A stretch of DNA of 64,000 nucleotides from Candidatus Methylomirabilis sp. (GTDB taxonomy: Bacteria > Methylomirabilota > Methylomirabilia > Methylomirabilales > Methylomirabilaceae), in NCBI RefSeq assembly GCF_028716865.1, contig NZ_JAQUOY010000004.1:1-64000 (forward strand), given 5' to 3'. Under the pieces are notes generated by a model. The model had not been told where the DNA came from. It worked only from the letters and a program-made list of their open reading frames with translations, and did no database searches. A program made the position numbers and the translations under genes. This document shows, piece by piece, positions 35,844 through 47,358 of this stretch. Within the stretch, counting starts at the first letter, position 1; every line of letters begins with the position of its first letter.

Positions 35844-38648
35844 ATGACAGAACCTGAGATGCCACGCACGAAGAAGACCGGATACGATCCCTACGGGATT
35901 GAAGAGCGTTGGGCCAAGGTCTGGGAGGCGACCGGCTCGAGCCACGTCGATGAGTCCTCGCCGAAGCCGCCGTATGCCATCGTGATCCCTCCGCCCAATA
36001 TCACCGGCTTCCTGCATATCGGCCACGCCATGAACAACACGCTTCAGGATATCTTGATTCGATGGCGGCGGATGCAAGGGTATAACGCGCTCTGGATACC
36101 CGGTACCGACCATGCGGGCATCGCGACTCAGAATGTGGTTGAGCGACAGCTCCAGGAAGAGGGGCGTCGGCGCGAGGATCTTGGCCGCACCGGGTTCGTG
36201 GACCGGGTCTGGCGGTGGAAGGCGGAATCCGGCGGGACGATTATCCGCCAGCTCAAGCGGCTTGGTGCCTCCTGCGACTGGGAACGGGAATGTTTCACCA
36301 TGGATGAGGATCGCCAGCAGGCGGTCCGCGAGGTGTTCGTGCGGCTGTACGACGATGGGCTGATCTACCGAGGCGAGCGGCTGATCAATTGGTGCCCCCG
36401 ATGCCAAACAGCGCTCTCAGACATCGAGGTAGAGTACGAAGATACGCAGGGGTCGCTCTACCATATCAGGTATCCCATGGCGGATGACCCTGAGACTGCG
36501 CTCATCGTTGCCACCACAAGGCCAGAGACGATGTTGGGAGACACCGCCGTTGCTGTTCACCCGGATGACGCGCGATACAACCGATTGATTGGTCGTCAGG
36601 TGAGGCTGCCACTGACCGGGCGGACCATCCCGGTGGTAGGCGACTCGATTCTGGTAGATCGGGAGTTTGGCACCGGTGCTGTCAAGATTACGCCGGCGCA
36701 CGACTTTAACGATTTTGAGGCAGGGGAGCGACACGGCCTGCCGCGGATTGCCCTTTTCACCAGAAAGGGAAGAATCTCACCCGCAGTGCAACCGGAAGCG
36801 CGAATAGATCCTGCACTTTTCAAAGAGGTCGGAGGTAAACCGGTTGCGGTCGCGCGTGAGAGGGTACTGGATCGGTTGCGTCAGGAAGGATTACTGGAGA
36901 AGGTGGAACCGCACCTGCATGCGCTCGGGAAGTGCTACCGCTGCAGGAGCGTGGTGGAGCCGTTCCTCTCGACGCAATGGTTCGTGAAGGTCAAGCCGCT
37001 GGCAGAGCCCGCTATCCGGGCGGTGGAGGATGGGAGGACCAGGTTTGTCCCGGAACATTGGGAGAACACCTACTTTGCCTGGATGCGGAACATCAAGGAC
37101 TGGTGCATCTCGCGTCAACTCTGGTGGGGACACCAGATTCCGGCCTGGTACTGCAAGGGATGTGACGCGGACAATATCTTCGGGGTACGTACAGGGGTGG
37201 AGTCTGGGCCAGGTCGTCCAGTGCTTTCGACGGAAGTGTGGGCTTTCGCCCCTGAAGCGCGGCCGATTGTCTCGGCGGAACGGCCTGCCGGTTGCCCCCG
37301 ATGCGGCAGCCAGCAGCTTATCCAAGATCCCGATGTCCTCGACACCTGGTTCTCATCGGCCCTCTGGCCATTCTCAACGATGGGATGGCCGAAGCAGAGC
37401 GAACTGCTCACACGCTTCTATCCCACCTCGACCCTGGTGACCAGCTTCGATATCATCTTCTTCTGGGTCGCCAGGATGATGATGATGGGGCTCAAGTTCA
37501 GAGAAGATGTCCCGTTCAGGGAGGTCTATATCCATGCCCTGGTGCGCGATGCTGAAGGGCAGAAGATGTCAAAGTCGAAGGGGAACGTAATTGACCCCCT
37601 CGAGATTATCGATAAATATGGCGCCGATGCGTTCCGATTCACCCTGGCCGCGCTTGCCGCGCAAGGTCGCGACATCCGGCTCTCGGAGGAGCGGATCGAG
37701 GGGTATCGCCATTTCTGCAATAAGCTGTGGAACGCCAATCAGTTTCTCGCCCGACACCTGCCGCTCCTGGAAGGCTCCCTTCCGCCCGTAAGCTCCCTCT
37801 CCCTTGATCTGGCTGATCGGTGGCTGCTGAGCCGCTTGCACGAACTCATCGGGTCGGTCACAAAAGCATTGGAAGAGTACCGATTCAATGAGGCCGCGTC
37901 GGCGCTCTACCAGTTCGTCTGGCACGAGTACTGCGACTGGTATGTAGAGATCGTCAAGGCCCGCCTTTCCTCGGATGCAAGCCGGGAGCAGCGACTGGCC
38001 GGGGTCGCCCTGCTGTGCCTGGGACTGGATACTGCATTACGCCTGCTGCACCCGTTTATGCCGTTTATTACCGAAGAGATTTGGCAGCAACTGCCGCAGC
38101 ATGGGAGTAGTCTGATGGTCGCTGAGTGGCCCAAGGGGGACCCTGGCTGGCAGGATGCCAACGCCGAAGCGTCGATAAACTTCTTAATGGATCTGGCGCG
38201 GGCGACCCGCGATCTGCGTTCAGACCTGGAGATCGCTCCTTCGAAGTCGATCCGGCTTGTGCTGCGGACCTCTTCTGACACTGACGACAGAGCGATAGAT
38301 GCGATCATGCCGTACCTCGTCGCGCTCACGCGTGCGGAGCAGGTCACCTCCGGCCAGCACCTGGATCGACCTTCACCGGCCGCGGTGGCCTTGGTGGGCG
38401 GCATTGAGGTGCATCTGCCGGTGGACGACCTATCGGTCTTTGCAGTCCGGCAGCAGAAGCTGCAGCGGGAGTTGGAAAAGCTGGAGCAGGAGCTTGCAAG
38501 GGTGGATAAGAAATTGAACAATCCTAACTTTCTGTTGAAGGCGCCGGAGGAGGTGGTGACCAAGGAGCGGGAAGAGCATACCCGGCTCATGAATACCAGG
38601 AACAAGCACCTTCAGCATCTTGAACGAATCGAGCAGTTCTTACGATAG
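35844..38648 (+). CDS. valS: Valyl-tRNA synthetase
   Basis: 934 residues from ATG 35844 (AGGGG eight bases upstream; GTG 35835 possible). Class I signature PPPNITGFLHIGHAMNNT (HIGH) and KMSKSKGNVIDP; editing domain with TTRPETMLGDTAVAVHP; C-terminal coiled-coil tRNA-binding arm (QQKLQRELEKLEQELARVDK). Charges tRNA-Val and hydrolyses Thr-tRNA-Val. birA follows after three bases. Confidence 0.97.
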   Translation: MTEPEMPRTKKTGYDPYGIEERWAKVWEATGSSHVDESSPKPPYAIVIPPPNITGFLHIGHAMNNTLQDILIRWRRMQGYNALWIPGTDHAGIATQNVVERQLQEEGRRREDLGRTGFVDRVWRWKAESGGTIIRQLKRLGASCDWERECFTMDEDRQQAVREVFVRLYDDGLIYRGERLINWCPRCQTALSDIEVEYEDTQGSLYHIRYPMADDPETALIVATTRPETMLGDTAVAVHPDDARYNRLIGRQVRLPLTGRTIPVVGDSILVDREFGTGAVKITPAHDFNDFEAGERHGLPRIALFTRKGRISPAVQPEARIDPALFKEVGGKPVAVARERVLDRLRQEGLLEKVEPHLHALGKCYRCRSVVEPFLSTQWFVKVKPLAEPAIRAVEDGRTRFVPEHWENTYFAWMRNIKDWCISRQLWWGHQIPAWYCKGCDADNIFGVRTGVESGPGRPVLSTEVWAFAPEARPIVSAERPAGCPRCGSQQLIQDPDVLDTWFSSALWPFSTMGWPKQSELLTRFYPTSTLVTSFDIIFFWVARMMMMGLKFREDVPFREVYIHALVRDAEGQKMSKSKGNVIDPLEIIDKYGADAFRFTLAALAAQGRDIRLSEERIEGYRHFCNKLWNANQFLARHLPLLEGSLPPVSSLSLDLADRWLLSRLHELIGSVTKALEEYRFNEAASALYQFVWHEYCDWYVEIVKARLSSDASREQRLAGVALLCLGLDTALRLLHPFMPFITEEIWQQLPQHGSSLMVAEWPKGDPGWQDANAEASINFLMDLARATRDLRSDLEIAPSKSIRLVLRTSSDTDDRAIDAIMPYLVALTRAEQVTSGQHLDRPSPAAVALVGGIEVHLPVDDLSVFAVRQQKLQRELEKLEQELARVDKKLNNPNFLLKAPEEVVTKEREEHTRLMNTRNKHLQHLERIEQFLR

Positions 38649-38651
38649 GGG

Positions 38652-39482
38652 ATGAGGCTTGAGGAGGCCGTGAAGAGCCCTCAGGAGATCTTGGCGCCGC
38701 TAGACGAGTCGGCAATCCGGGCCGGCTTGGTTACGCGGCGGATCGGGACCACGATCCACCTGTTCCAGGAGGTCGATTCGACCAACGACGAAGCGGTGGC
38801 GCTGGCCAGCCGTAGCGAGGCGGAGGGGGCGATCGTCATTGCGGAGGCGCAGCGGCGGGGGCGCGGTCGGCTGGGCCGTCGGTGGCAGTCGCCCAGGGGG
38901 TTGGGTCTGTATCTCTCTGTCATCCTGAGGCCGACGATCCCGCCACACGGTGCGCCCGTACTCACCCTCATGGGTGCGGTAGCAGGAGTCGAGGCCATTG
39001 AGCGGACGACAGGGCTCATCACGGCGCTCAAGTGGCCGAACGATCTGATTGTGCATGGGCGAAAGGTGGGGGGCATGCTTAGCGAGATGGCTGTAGAAGG
39101 CTCCCGCCTCCTGCATGTCATCCTGGGGATCGGCATCAACGTGAATCAGACCGAGGCAGACTTCGATGGGGAACTGCGTCAGACTGCCGGCTCGCTCCGA
39201 GTTGAGGCCGGCCATCCCGTAGATCGAACAGCGATAGTGCGGTCATTCTGTGAGAGCCTCGACAGTTGGTACGAGCGGTTCTTATCCGATAGTTCCCTGC
39301 CTATTCTTGAGCATGTCAGGCGCCGCTGTCTGACCTTAGGTCGGCAGGTCACGGCTCGCTCCGGCGATCAGGAGATATCCGGTCTTGCAGTCGAACTGGA
39401 AAGTGATGGTCGACTGGTGATCCGGGACGCGAGGGGCGCATTACATCACCTGCTTGCCGGTGATGTGACGCTGACGGGGTAG
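38652..39482 (+). CDS. birA: Biotin-[acetyl-CoA carboxylase] ligase
   Basis: 276 residues. Catalytic domain motifs EVDSTNDEAVAL, QRRGRGRLGRRWQSP (biotinyl-AMP loop), ALKWPNDLIVHGRKVGGMLS, GIGINVNQ; C-terminal SH3-like part VTARSGDQEISGLAVELE. The N-terminal ~35 residues are too short for the winged helix of E. coli BirA, so this is a class I ligase without DNA binding. coaX follows, a frequent BirA-CoaX pair. Confidence 0.94.
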   Translation: MRLEEAVKSPQEILAPLDESAIRAGLVTRRIGTTIHLFQEVDSTNDEAVALASRSEAEGAIVIAEAQRRGRGRLGRRWQSPRGLGLYLSVILRPTIPPHGAPVLTLMGAVAGVEAIERTTGLITALKWPNDLIVHGRKVGGMLSEMAVEGSRLLHVILGIGINVNQTEADFDGELRQTAGSLRVEAGHPVDRTAIVRSFCESLDSWYERFLSDSSLPILEHVRRRCLTLGRQVTARSGDQEISGLAVELESDGRLVIRDARGALHHLLAGDVTLTG

Positions 39483-39488
39483 AGACGA

Positions 39489-40253
39489 ATGTTACTCGCG
39501 CTGGACGTGGGAAACACCAATACGGTGGTTGGGGTGTTTGAGGGTAAGGAACTCAGGGTGCACTGGCGCCTCAGCACCCGGCGTGAGGGGACCGGAGACG
39601 AGTACGGGATGTTGATCAGAAATCTGTTACTCCTCGCCGGGCTGGAACTGGACCAGATCTCAGCCATCATCATCGCTTCGGTGGTCCCGCCGCTTCAGTC
39701 ATCATTGGAAGAGATGGCCCATCGCTACTTCCGGATCGTTCCCCTGGTTGTCGGTCCGGGGATCAAGACCGGCATGCCGATCCTGTACGACAGTCCGCGG
39801 GAGGTGGGTGCCGACCGGATCGTCAATGCGGTAGCCGCATTCGAGATCTACGGCGGCCCGGCGATTGTGGTGGATTTCGGCACTGCCACCACCTTTGATG
39901 CGGTCTCGGCCAAAGGGGAGTATATCGGAGGCGTCATCGCTCCCGGTATCGGGATCGCCGCCGAGGCCCTTTTTGAGCGGACAGCTAAGTTGCCACGGAT
40001 CGATATCGCCAGGCCGAACACTGTGGTGGGAAAAACGACGGTGGCCAGCATGCAATCCGGCCTGTTCTTCGGTTATCTTGGGCTGGTTGAAGGGATCGTG
40101 ATGCGGATGCGTGAAGAGATGGGGGGCGATCCCATCGTGATCGGTACTGGAGGTCTTGCCCACCTGATTCTCGCGGAGTCGTCAAACGTCAAGCATGTGG
40201 ACCCGCTGCTCACGCTGACCGGCCTACGGATTATCTATGAACGCAACATGTAG
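39489..40253 (+). CDS. coaX: Type III pantothenate kinase
   Basis: 254 residues, ASKHA fold. [20 protein letters not shown] (phosphate 1), [40 protein letters not shown] (phosphate 2) and [10 protein letters not shown] (adenosine loop). First step of coenzyme A synthesis. Converges with tatA on the other strand; the short gap carries AC-rich CCCTAAACCC-like sequence and no clear terminator. Confidence 0.96.
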   Translation: MLLALDVGNTNTVVGVFEGKELRVHWRLSTRREGTGDEYGMLIRNLLLLAGLELDQISAIIIASVVPPLQSSLEEMAHRYFRIVPLVVGPGIKTGMPILYDSPREVGADRIVNAVAAFEIYGGPAIVVDFGTATTFDAVSAKGEYIGGVIAPGIGIAAEALFERTAKLPRIDIARPNTVVGKTTVASMQSGLFFGYLGLVEGIVMRMREEMGGDPIVIGTGGLAHLILAESSNVKHVDPLLTLTGLRIIYERNM

Positions 40254-40315
40254 GGGCGCCCCTGTGGACGCTCTCACGTGCTGTTACCCTAAACCCTATC
40301 CCCTACACCCTGTTT

Positions 40316-40567
40316 TTATGCCTCTCGCTTCATCCCGCAGTGAGGGCACGCGATCCAGTCTTTTTGGAGCGGTTGGCGGCACTGGCTGCAGACGATCTTG
40401 TCGGGGGGCGCAGTCGTATCCTCTTTTTGGGGCGCCTCGATCGACTTCTTAAACTCGCGGATTGCCGTCCCGAGGGAGCTGCCAATCTGGGGGAGTTTTC
40501 CGGCCCCAAAGATAATGAGTGCGATCAAGAAGATGACCAACAGTTCAGGCATACCCAGACCGAACAT
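40316..40567 (-). CDS. tatA: TatA/TatE-type twin-arginine translocase subunit with C-terminal zinc ribbon
   Basis: 83 residues from ATG 40567 (GGAGG five bases upstream). [29 protein letters not shown] is the TatA anchor and hinge, followed by the amphipathic helix [14 protein letters not shown]. After a short linker the C-terminus has CSQC and CPHC (spaced 13), an apparent four-Cys zinc ribbon not found in classical TatA. No tatB or tatC is adjacent. Confidence 0.9.
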   Translation of the reverse strand: MFGLGMPELLVIFLIALIIFGAGKLPQIGSSLGTAIREFKKSIEAPQKEDTTAPPDKIVCSQCRQPLQKDWIACPHCGMKREA

Positions 40568-40702
40568 CGCATCCTCCAATCAGCGCATAATTATATTCTC
40601 ACCCTACTTATGGTGAGTACCATATTGAGCAAAGGAATTCAATAAAAACCGAGGAATCTCAGAAAGGACTCATGACATCTTCCCACGGCTGGTGTTTTTC
40701 CC

Positions 40703-40736
40703 TTGACAAATTTCGCTCTCCTCATTACCCTATAAT
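40703..40736 (+). promoter_or_regulatory. Probable promoter region of rplM-rpsI
   Basis: A perfect TATAAT (40731-40736) lies 39 bp before the rplM start. TTGACA is at 40703-40708 but 22 bp away, too far for a normal spacer, so the true -35 is unclear. Confidence 0.45.
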
Positions 40737-40775
40737 GGCTCTGGAACCGTAATCGTGAGAGGAGAAAGCTGACAC

Positions 40776-41225
40776 ATGGCGAAGACGATTCATGCGCATG
40801 TCGACGATATCGATAGGCGGTGGCACCTGATTGACGCGTCGGGACGGGTACTTGGGAGGCTGGCGACCGAGGTGGCCGTGCTCCTGCGAGGGAAGCATAA
40901 GCCGATCTTCAGTCCGCACCTGGACACCGGGGATTTCGTGGTAATTGTGAATGCTGAGCGAGTGGTGTTTACGGGCAAGAAGCTGAAGGATAAGGTCTAC
41001 TACCGCCATTCGGGCTATCCTGGCGGGCTGAAGACCACCACGGCTGAGCAGATGCTGAGGGCCCACCCAACGCGAATCCTGGAGGCCGCTGTCCGCGGGA
41101 TGTTGCCCAAAACGAAGTTGGGCGATGCGCTGTTCCGCAAACTCAAAGTGTACGCCGGCCCTGATCATCCACATGCGTCACAGCGGCCGACACTATTGGT
41201 TAAAACGACCGTAAAGGAGGGATAA
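40776..41225 (+). CDS. rplM: 50S ribosomal protein L13
   Basis: 149 residues, standard length. [40 protein letters not shown] and [20 protein letters not shown] are L13 signatures. Early assembly protein of the 50S subunit. Ribosome site AGGAG; rpsI follows after nine bases. Confidence 0.98.
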   Translation: MAKTIHAHVDDIDRRWHLIDASGRVLGRLATEVAVLLRGKHKPIFSPHLDTGDFVVIVNAERVVFTGKKLKDKVYYRHSGYPGGLKTTTAEQMLRAHPTRILEAAVRGMLPKTKLGDALFRKLKVYAGPDHPHASQRPTLLVKTTVKEG

Positions 41226-41234
41226 ATCTCAGCT

Positions 41235-41633
41235 ATGCCAGCGGAAGGTGCGTTGTTGTATGGAACTGGCCGGCGAAAGTCGTCTGTCGCGAGGGTGTGG
41301 CTTTCGCCCGGTGATGGGAAAATGATGGTTAACCGGCGGCCCCTGCAGGAGTACTTCAACCGTCCGACTAATCAAACCCTGGCTGTTCAGCCCCTGAAGA
41401 CGGTAGGGGTGGAAGGGAAGTTCGACCTGCGTGTCAACGTGTCCGGCGGAGGGTTGACCGGCCAGGCTGGCGCCGTTCGACTTGGCATCGCCCGGGCACT
41501 CCTGGTCGTGGATGCTTCCTTGCGGTCGTCGCTTCGAAAGGCGGGGCTCCTGACGCGGGATCCTCGAGTGAAGGAGCGGAAGAAATATGGCCAGAAGGGA
41601 GCCCGCGCACGGTTCCAATTCTCAAAGCGCTAA
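41235..41633 (+). CDS. rpsI: 30S ribosomal protein S9
   Basis: 132 residues. [17 protein letters not shown] at the start, [19 protein letters not shown] in the middle and the conserved tail [16 protein letters not shown], whose last residues touch P-site tRNA. A strong terminator follows. Confidence 0.98.
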   Translation: MPAEGALLYGTGRRKSSVARVWLSPGDGKMMVNRRPLQEYFNRPTNQTLAVQPLKTVGVEGKFDLRVNVSGGGLTGQAGAVRLGIARALLVVDASLRSSLRKAGLLTRDPRVKERKKYGQKGARARFQFSKR

Positions 41634-41653
41634 TTGGTGTCTTGTATATCGAG

Positions 41654-41688
41654 AAGGAAGGTCCGTCGCGACCTTCCTTTTTGTTTTT
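41654..41688 (+). terminator. Rho-independent terminator of rplM-rpsI
   Basis: AAGGAAGGTC (41654-41663), six-base loop, GACCTTCCTT (41670-41679), then a T-rich tract (TTTGTTTTT). Confidence 0.9.
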
Positions 41689-41696
41689 AGGAGGTA

Positions 41697-41826
41697 ACTA
41701 CTCAGGCGGATAGGCTGAAGGCTGAGGACTGAAGGCTATGAGATCTTGAAGGGCTCGATTCGTGCCTTGCGAGATAATTTACGGCCTTCAGCCTTCAGCC
41801 TAAACCCCTGCGCTGTTACGCTATTG
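41697..41826 (+). repeat. Heptamer repeat with four-helix-bundle gene tail, copy A
   Basis: GGCTGAA-type heptamers at ~41711-41736 and the complementary CCTTCAG units at ~41784-41800. Between them one frame reads ILKGSIRALRDNLRPSAFSL, like the end of a four-helix-bundle (S23/IVP) protein. The right half is nearly the same as at 63481-63540. Confidence 0.6.
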
Positions 41827-41828
41827 CC

Positions 41829-42899
41829 ATGAAACAACAAATGGACGATGCAGGACGTAAGATTCGGGTGGCGGTGGTCGGAGCCAGCGGCTATACCGGT
41901 GTGGAGCTTCTCCGTCTCCTCATCAACCATCCGGCTGTGGAGATCACCGCGCTTACCTCGGAGAGTTATGCGGATTCGTCGATCGAAGAGGTATTCCCCA
42001 GCCTCTTTGGCATGCTTACGCTGACATGCAAAAAGTTCGACCCGCGTGAGGTGGCGAAGCAGGCTGACCTGATCTTCCTGGCCGTGCCCCACAACACCGC
42101 AATGACCGCCGCAGCCGAGTTGCTGCCCTTAGGCAGAAAGGTCATTGATCTAAGCGCCGACTTTCGTCTACGCGATCCCGCCGTCTATCGCCAGTGGTAC
42201 GGCGTAGACCATGCGGCGCCGGAGCTGTTGAAAGAAGCGGTCTATGCCCTTCCCGAGTTCTACCGCCAGCAGCTTACCACCGCACGACTGGCGGCGGCGC
42301 CCGGCTGCTACCCCACGGCGGTCCTGCTCGGACTACTCCCCCTGTTCAAACGGGAGGTTATCGATCCGGACTCTCTGGTCATTGACGCGATCTCCGGCGC
42401 TTCGGGCGCAGGGCGGAAGCCGGACCTTCCGCTGCATTTCGCCGAGCTTTATGGCAATTGTAAGGCGTACAAGGTTGCGTGCCACCGGCATACGCCGGAG
42501 ATTGAGCAGGAACTGAGCTGTTGCATCGGTCGAGAGGTACAGGTCACGTTCACGCCGCACCTGGTGGCAACAGTCCGAGGGATCCTGGCCACCATCACCG
42601 CCACGTTCGTGACCTTCAAAGACGCGGAGGAACTCCGCACACTCTACCGGGAGTGCTACCAGAACGAGCCATTCGTGAGAATCCTCCCTAAAGGCCGGTT
42701 GCCTGAGACCAAGCAGGTACGCGGTTCCAACCTCTGCGACATCGGTCTCGCCGTTGATGCCAGGACGCGACGCGCCATCGTCGTGGTGGCCATCGACAAT
42801 CTCGTGAAGGGTGCCTCGGGACAGGCGATCCAGGCGATGAACGTAATGATGGGTCTCGACGAACGGACGGGGTTGCAACTCGCCCCGCTCTTCCCCTAA
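41829..42899 (+). CDS. argC: N-acetyl-gamma-glutamyl-phosphate reductase
   Basis: 356 residues. NADPH loop VAVVGASGYTGVELLRLLIN; catalytic Cys in AAAPGCYPTAVLLGLLPL; substrate segment SGASGAGRKPDLPLHFAEL; His in KVACHRHTPEIEQEL. Third step of arginine synthesis. argJ follows after 22 bp. Confidence 0.96.
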   Translation: MKQQMDDAGRKIRVAVVGASGYTGVELLRLLINHPAVEITALTSESYADSSIEEVFPSLFGMLTLTCKKFDPREVAKQADLIFLAVPHNTAMTAAAELLPLGRKVIDLSADFRLRDPAVYRQWYGVDHAAPELLKEAVYALPEFYRQQLTTARLAAAPGCYPTAVLLGLLPLFKREVIDPDSLVIDAISGASGAGRKPDLPLHFAELYGNCKAYKVACHRHTPEIEQELSCCIGREVQVTFTPHLVATVRGILATITATFVTFKDAEELRTLYRECYQNEPFVRILPKGRLPETKQVRGSNLCDIGLAVDARTRRAIVVVAIDNLVKGASGQAIQAMNVMMGLDERTGLQLAPLFP

Positions 42900-42921
42900 G
42901 CCAGGCCAAGGCTTTCCGTCT

Positions 42922-44139
42922 ATGAAACAGTCAACGATACGGGACATCCCAGGGGGGGTTACAGCGGTCAAGGGTGTCCGGGCTGCCGGAGTTTGCTGCG
43001 GCATCAAACAGTCCGCGCTTGACCTCGCCCTCATCGCATCGGATCGGCCCGCCACCGTGGCCGGGGTTACGACGAGCAATCGGTCCAAGGCTGCGCCGGT
43101 CCTCCTCTGCGAGCGTCAACTGAAGGGCGGCAGATTCTCCGCAGTCGTGGCCAATAGCGGTAATGCAAACGCCTGCACGGGATCTCAAGGCGAACGGGAC
43201 GCGGCGCAGATGCGCGATCGGCTTGCCCGGATTCTCGACCGTCCGGCAGGCGAAATCTTTGTTGCCTCCACCGGGGTGATCGGCAAACGACTTCCGATCT
43301 CCAAGGTCCTCTCGGGGATTCGCAAGGGCTTTGAACGTCTTTCGGTCGAAGGTGGCGAGGCGGCGGCCAGGGCTATCATGACCACAGACACCCATCCAAA
43401 GCAGGCAGCGGTCAGCCTTGAACTGGATGGGAAACCCGTCATAATCGGCGGAATGGCAAAGGGGTCCGGGATGATCGCGCCCAATCTGGCCACGATGCTC
43501 TGTTTCGTCGGCACCGATGCCCAGGCTTCCGCCCCGCTTTTGCGCCAAGTTCTGCGGCGGGCAGTCGGGAATACCTTTAACGCCATCACGGTGGATGGCT
43601 GCATGAGTACGAATGATATCGTGTTGCTGTTTGCCAATGGGATGAGCGATGCGCCGCCCCTGAAAGCCGGCACTCCGAAGTTGGTTGCGTTTGAAGAGGC
43701 ACTTTCTCAGATTCTCTCTCGCCTGGCCCGAATGATTGTGAAGGACGGAGAAGGGGCGACCAAACTCATTCGTGTAGAGGTGAGAGGATCGCGGACGGCG
43801 CACGATGCCGGGATTGCAGCGAAGGCGGTCGCCGACTCCGCCCTTGTCAAGACGGCCTTCTTCGGGGAGGATTGTAATTGGGGGCGGATCATGGCCGCCC
43901 TCGGCGCCTCGGGGATCCGATTCGACCCCAGCCGCGTGGAGATCGCGCTGGATACGATCCCCGTGGTCCGGAATGGGGTCGGTCTGGGGGAAGCGGCAGA
44001 GCGGCGGGCGGCCGCACGAATGCGCCGACCTGAGTTCGACCTGACCATTCACTTGCACGCAGGCACAGGCGAAGCGATTGTCCTGACCACCGATATGAGT
44101 GAAGCGTATGTCAGGATCAACGCTGGGTATCGGAGCTAG
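42922..44139 (+). CDS. argJ: Glutamate N-acetyltransferase / ArgJ
   Basis: 405 residues. Self-cleavage site at Ala-Thr in GMIAPNLATMLCFVGTDAQ; ANSGNANACTG oxyanion region; NTFNAITVDGCMSTNDIVLL and EDCNWGRIMAALGASG are conserved. Recycles acetyl from N-acetylornithine to glutamate; mono- or bifunctional is not decidable by eye. Whether it also uses acetyl-CoA depends on an argA elsewhere. Confidence 0.95.
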   Translation: MKQSTIRDIPGGVTAVKGVRAAGVCCGIKQSALDLALIASDRPATVAGVTTSNRSKAAPVLLCERQLKGGRFSAVVANSGNANACTGSQGERDAAQMRDRLARILDRPAGEIFVASTGVIGKRLPISKVLSGIRKGFERLSVEGGEAAARAIMTTDTHPKQAAVSLELDGKPVIIGGMAKGSGMIAPNLATMLCFVGTDAQASAPLLRQVLRRAVGNTFNAITVDGCMSTNDIVLLFANGMSDAPPLKAGTPKLVAFEEALSQILSRLARMIVKDGEGATKLIRVEVRGSRTAHDAGIAAKAVADSALVKTAFFGEDCNWGRIMAALGASGIRFDPSRVEIALDTIPVVRNGVGLGEAAERRAAARMRRPEFDLTIHLHAGTGEAIVLTTDMSEAYVRINAGYRS

Positions 44140-44169
44140 CGTAGCGCGTCTAACGCTTCCCTACATATT

Positions 44170-44196
44170 CCGTTCACCCTGAGCCTGTCGAAGGGT
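44170..44196 (+). repeat. CCTGAGCCTGTCGAAGGG-type dispersed palindromic repeat
   Basis: The element CCGTTCACCCTGAGCCTG then TCGAAGGGT in the argJ-rpsB gap belongs to a short imperfect palindrome recurrent in many environmental genomes. One copy here. Confidence 0.5.
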
Positions 44197-44239
44197 CAAT
44201 GAGGATTTGCAAGGCAGACTCTATTGGGCCTGTTTTCTC

Positions 44240-44269
44240 TTGCCCGGATCTATTCTAACGTGGTATAAA
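44240..44269 (+). promoter_or_regulatory. Promoter for rpsB-tsf
   Basis: TTGCCC (44240-44245), 18-bp spacer, TATAAA (44264-44269) preceded by TG (extended -10). Predicts a ~155-nt leader. Confidence 0.5.
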
Positions 44270-44320
44270 TACTGGCTATTGACGAATCAAGAACTGGTAC
44301 ACACTTCACACGTCCTCTGA

Positions 44321-44366
44321 TCCCTGAAAGGGTGCCCCCACCAGTAGCGGAGGGGTCTTTCAGGGA
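44321..44366 (+). promoter_or_regulatory. Structured leader RNA upstream of rpsB
   Basis: TCCCTGAAAG (44321-44330) pairs perfectly with CTTTCAGGGA (44357-44366), with an inner CCCC/GGGG helix (44335-44338 with 44352-44355). No T run follows. A second hairpin GCTGCT-TG-AGCAGC (44399-44412) lies ~10 bp before the ribosome site. The arrangement suits autogenous control by S2, as known for other rpsB leaders; inference only. Confidence 0.5.
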
Positions 44367-44432
44367 GGTGACGAGGGCGGAGGCCACAACCCAGAGGGCT
44401 GCTTGAGCAGCTCAGTCGAACGGAGGAGCGGC

Positions 44433-45227
44433 GTGACGACGGTTACGGTGACCATCAAAGAGCTATTGGAGGCGGGGGTCCACTTCGGGCACCAGACCAA
44501 GCGCTGGAACCCGAAGATGAAGAAGTTTCTGTTTGGAGAGCAGAACGGTATCTACATCATTGATCTGCAAAAAACCCTGAAGAAATTTCACGAAGCTATC
44601 GAGTTTGTCAGCGGTGTGGCAACCGACGGTTTGCCGGTCGTATTCGTCGGAACGAAAAAGCAGGCCGCCGATGTGATCGAGCAGGAGGCCACTCGGTGTG
44701 AACAATTCTTTGTGAACCACCGCTGGTTGGGCGGGACCCTCACCAACTTTCAGACCGTCAGGAAGAGCGTGGGTCGGCTGCGCCACATTGAAGAGATGGA
44801 GGCCAAGGGCGAGTGCGAGCGTCTGACAAAGAAAGAGGTTGCAAAGCTGCAACGGGAGCGACAGAAGCTTGAATATGCCTTAGGGGGAATTAAGGGGATG
44901 GATCGACTGCCCGGCGCGATCTTTGTGATCGACACCAAGAAAGAGCGGATCGCCGTGTGCGAGGCGAGGCGCCTCGGGATTCCGGTCATAGCCGTCGTGG
45001 ATACGAACTGCGACCCCGACGAGGTGGACTATCCGATTCCCGGGAATGACGATGCCATTCGGGCCATTCGACTGATGGCGGTCCGCATGGCTGACGCCAT
45101 TCAGGAGAGCCGAGCCGTGCGGCTGAAGGCTGCCGAGGAATTGGCTGTTGCGGAAGTCCAGCCGGTCCCTCCATCAGAAGAAACGAGTCCGACTGAAGCG
45201 CCCCTGGAGATCCTCCAACAGATCTAA
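44433..45227 (+). CDS. rpsB: 30S ribosomal protein S2
   Basis: 264 residues from GTG 44433 (GGAGGAG eight bases upstream); the frame extends upstream to 44403 but into leader. [52 protein letters not shown] and [20 protein letters not shown] are S2 signatures. tsf follows after a repeat-bearing 135-bp gap. Confidence 0.97.
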   Translation: MTTVTVTIKELLEAGVHFGHQTKRWNPKMKKFLFGEQNGIYIIDLQKTLKKFHEAIEFVSGVATDGLPVVFVGTKKQAADVIEQEATRCEQFFVNHRWLGGTLTNFQTVRKSVGRLRHIEEMEAKGECERLTKKEVAKLQRERQKLEYALGGIKGMDRLPGAIFVIDTKKERIAVCEARRLGIPVIAVVDTNCDPDEVDYPIPGNDDAIRAIRLMAVRMADAIQESRAVRLKAAEELAVAEVQPVPPSEETSPTEAPLEILQQI

Positions 45228-45254
45228 GATTGAGCAAAGCGATCCGCTTTAAGT

Positions 45255-45335
45255 GGAGAAGGCTGAAGGTAGATAGGCTGAAGGTTGTTAGGTAGTTCTC
45301 CTTCAGCCTTCAGTCTAAATGCCTAACTGCTGAGC
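45255..45335 (+). repeat. Heptamer repeat, copy B
   Basis: AGGCTGAAGG units and the complementary CCTTCAGCCTTCAG units face each other between rpsB and tsf, forming a potential long hairpin. Same family as the copies near 41.7, 61.7 and 63.5 kb. Confidence 0.6.
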
Positions 45336-45362
45336 GCTATTTTTCAAGGAAAGAGGGTGAGG

Positions 45363-47304
<1,942 letters not shown>

Positions 47305-47307
47305 GGG

Positions 47308-47355
47308 CTGTCAGCGGTCAGCTATGAGCTGATAGCTGAAAGCTGATCGCTGCAT
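47308..47355 (+). repeat. Heptamer repeat (AGCTGAT type), copy C
   Basis: CAGCTAT-gagctg-ATAGCTG forms a hairpin built of AGCTGAN heptamers in the frr-cdsA gap. Confidence 0.55.
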
Positions 47356-47358
47356 TCT

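Noticed and set aside
40254-40315. CCCTAAACCC-like tract as a telomere or origin feature
   Set aside because: Only a few imperfect units; it resembles the local intergenic heptamer-type repeats and has no DnaA-box cluster.
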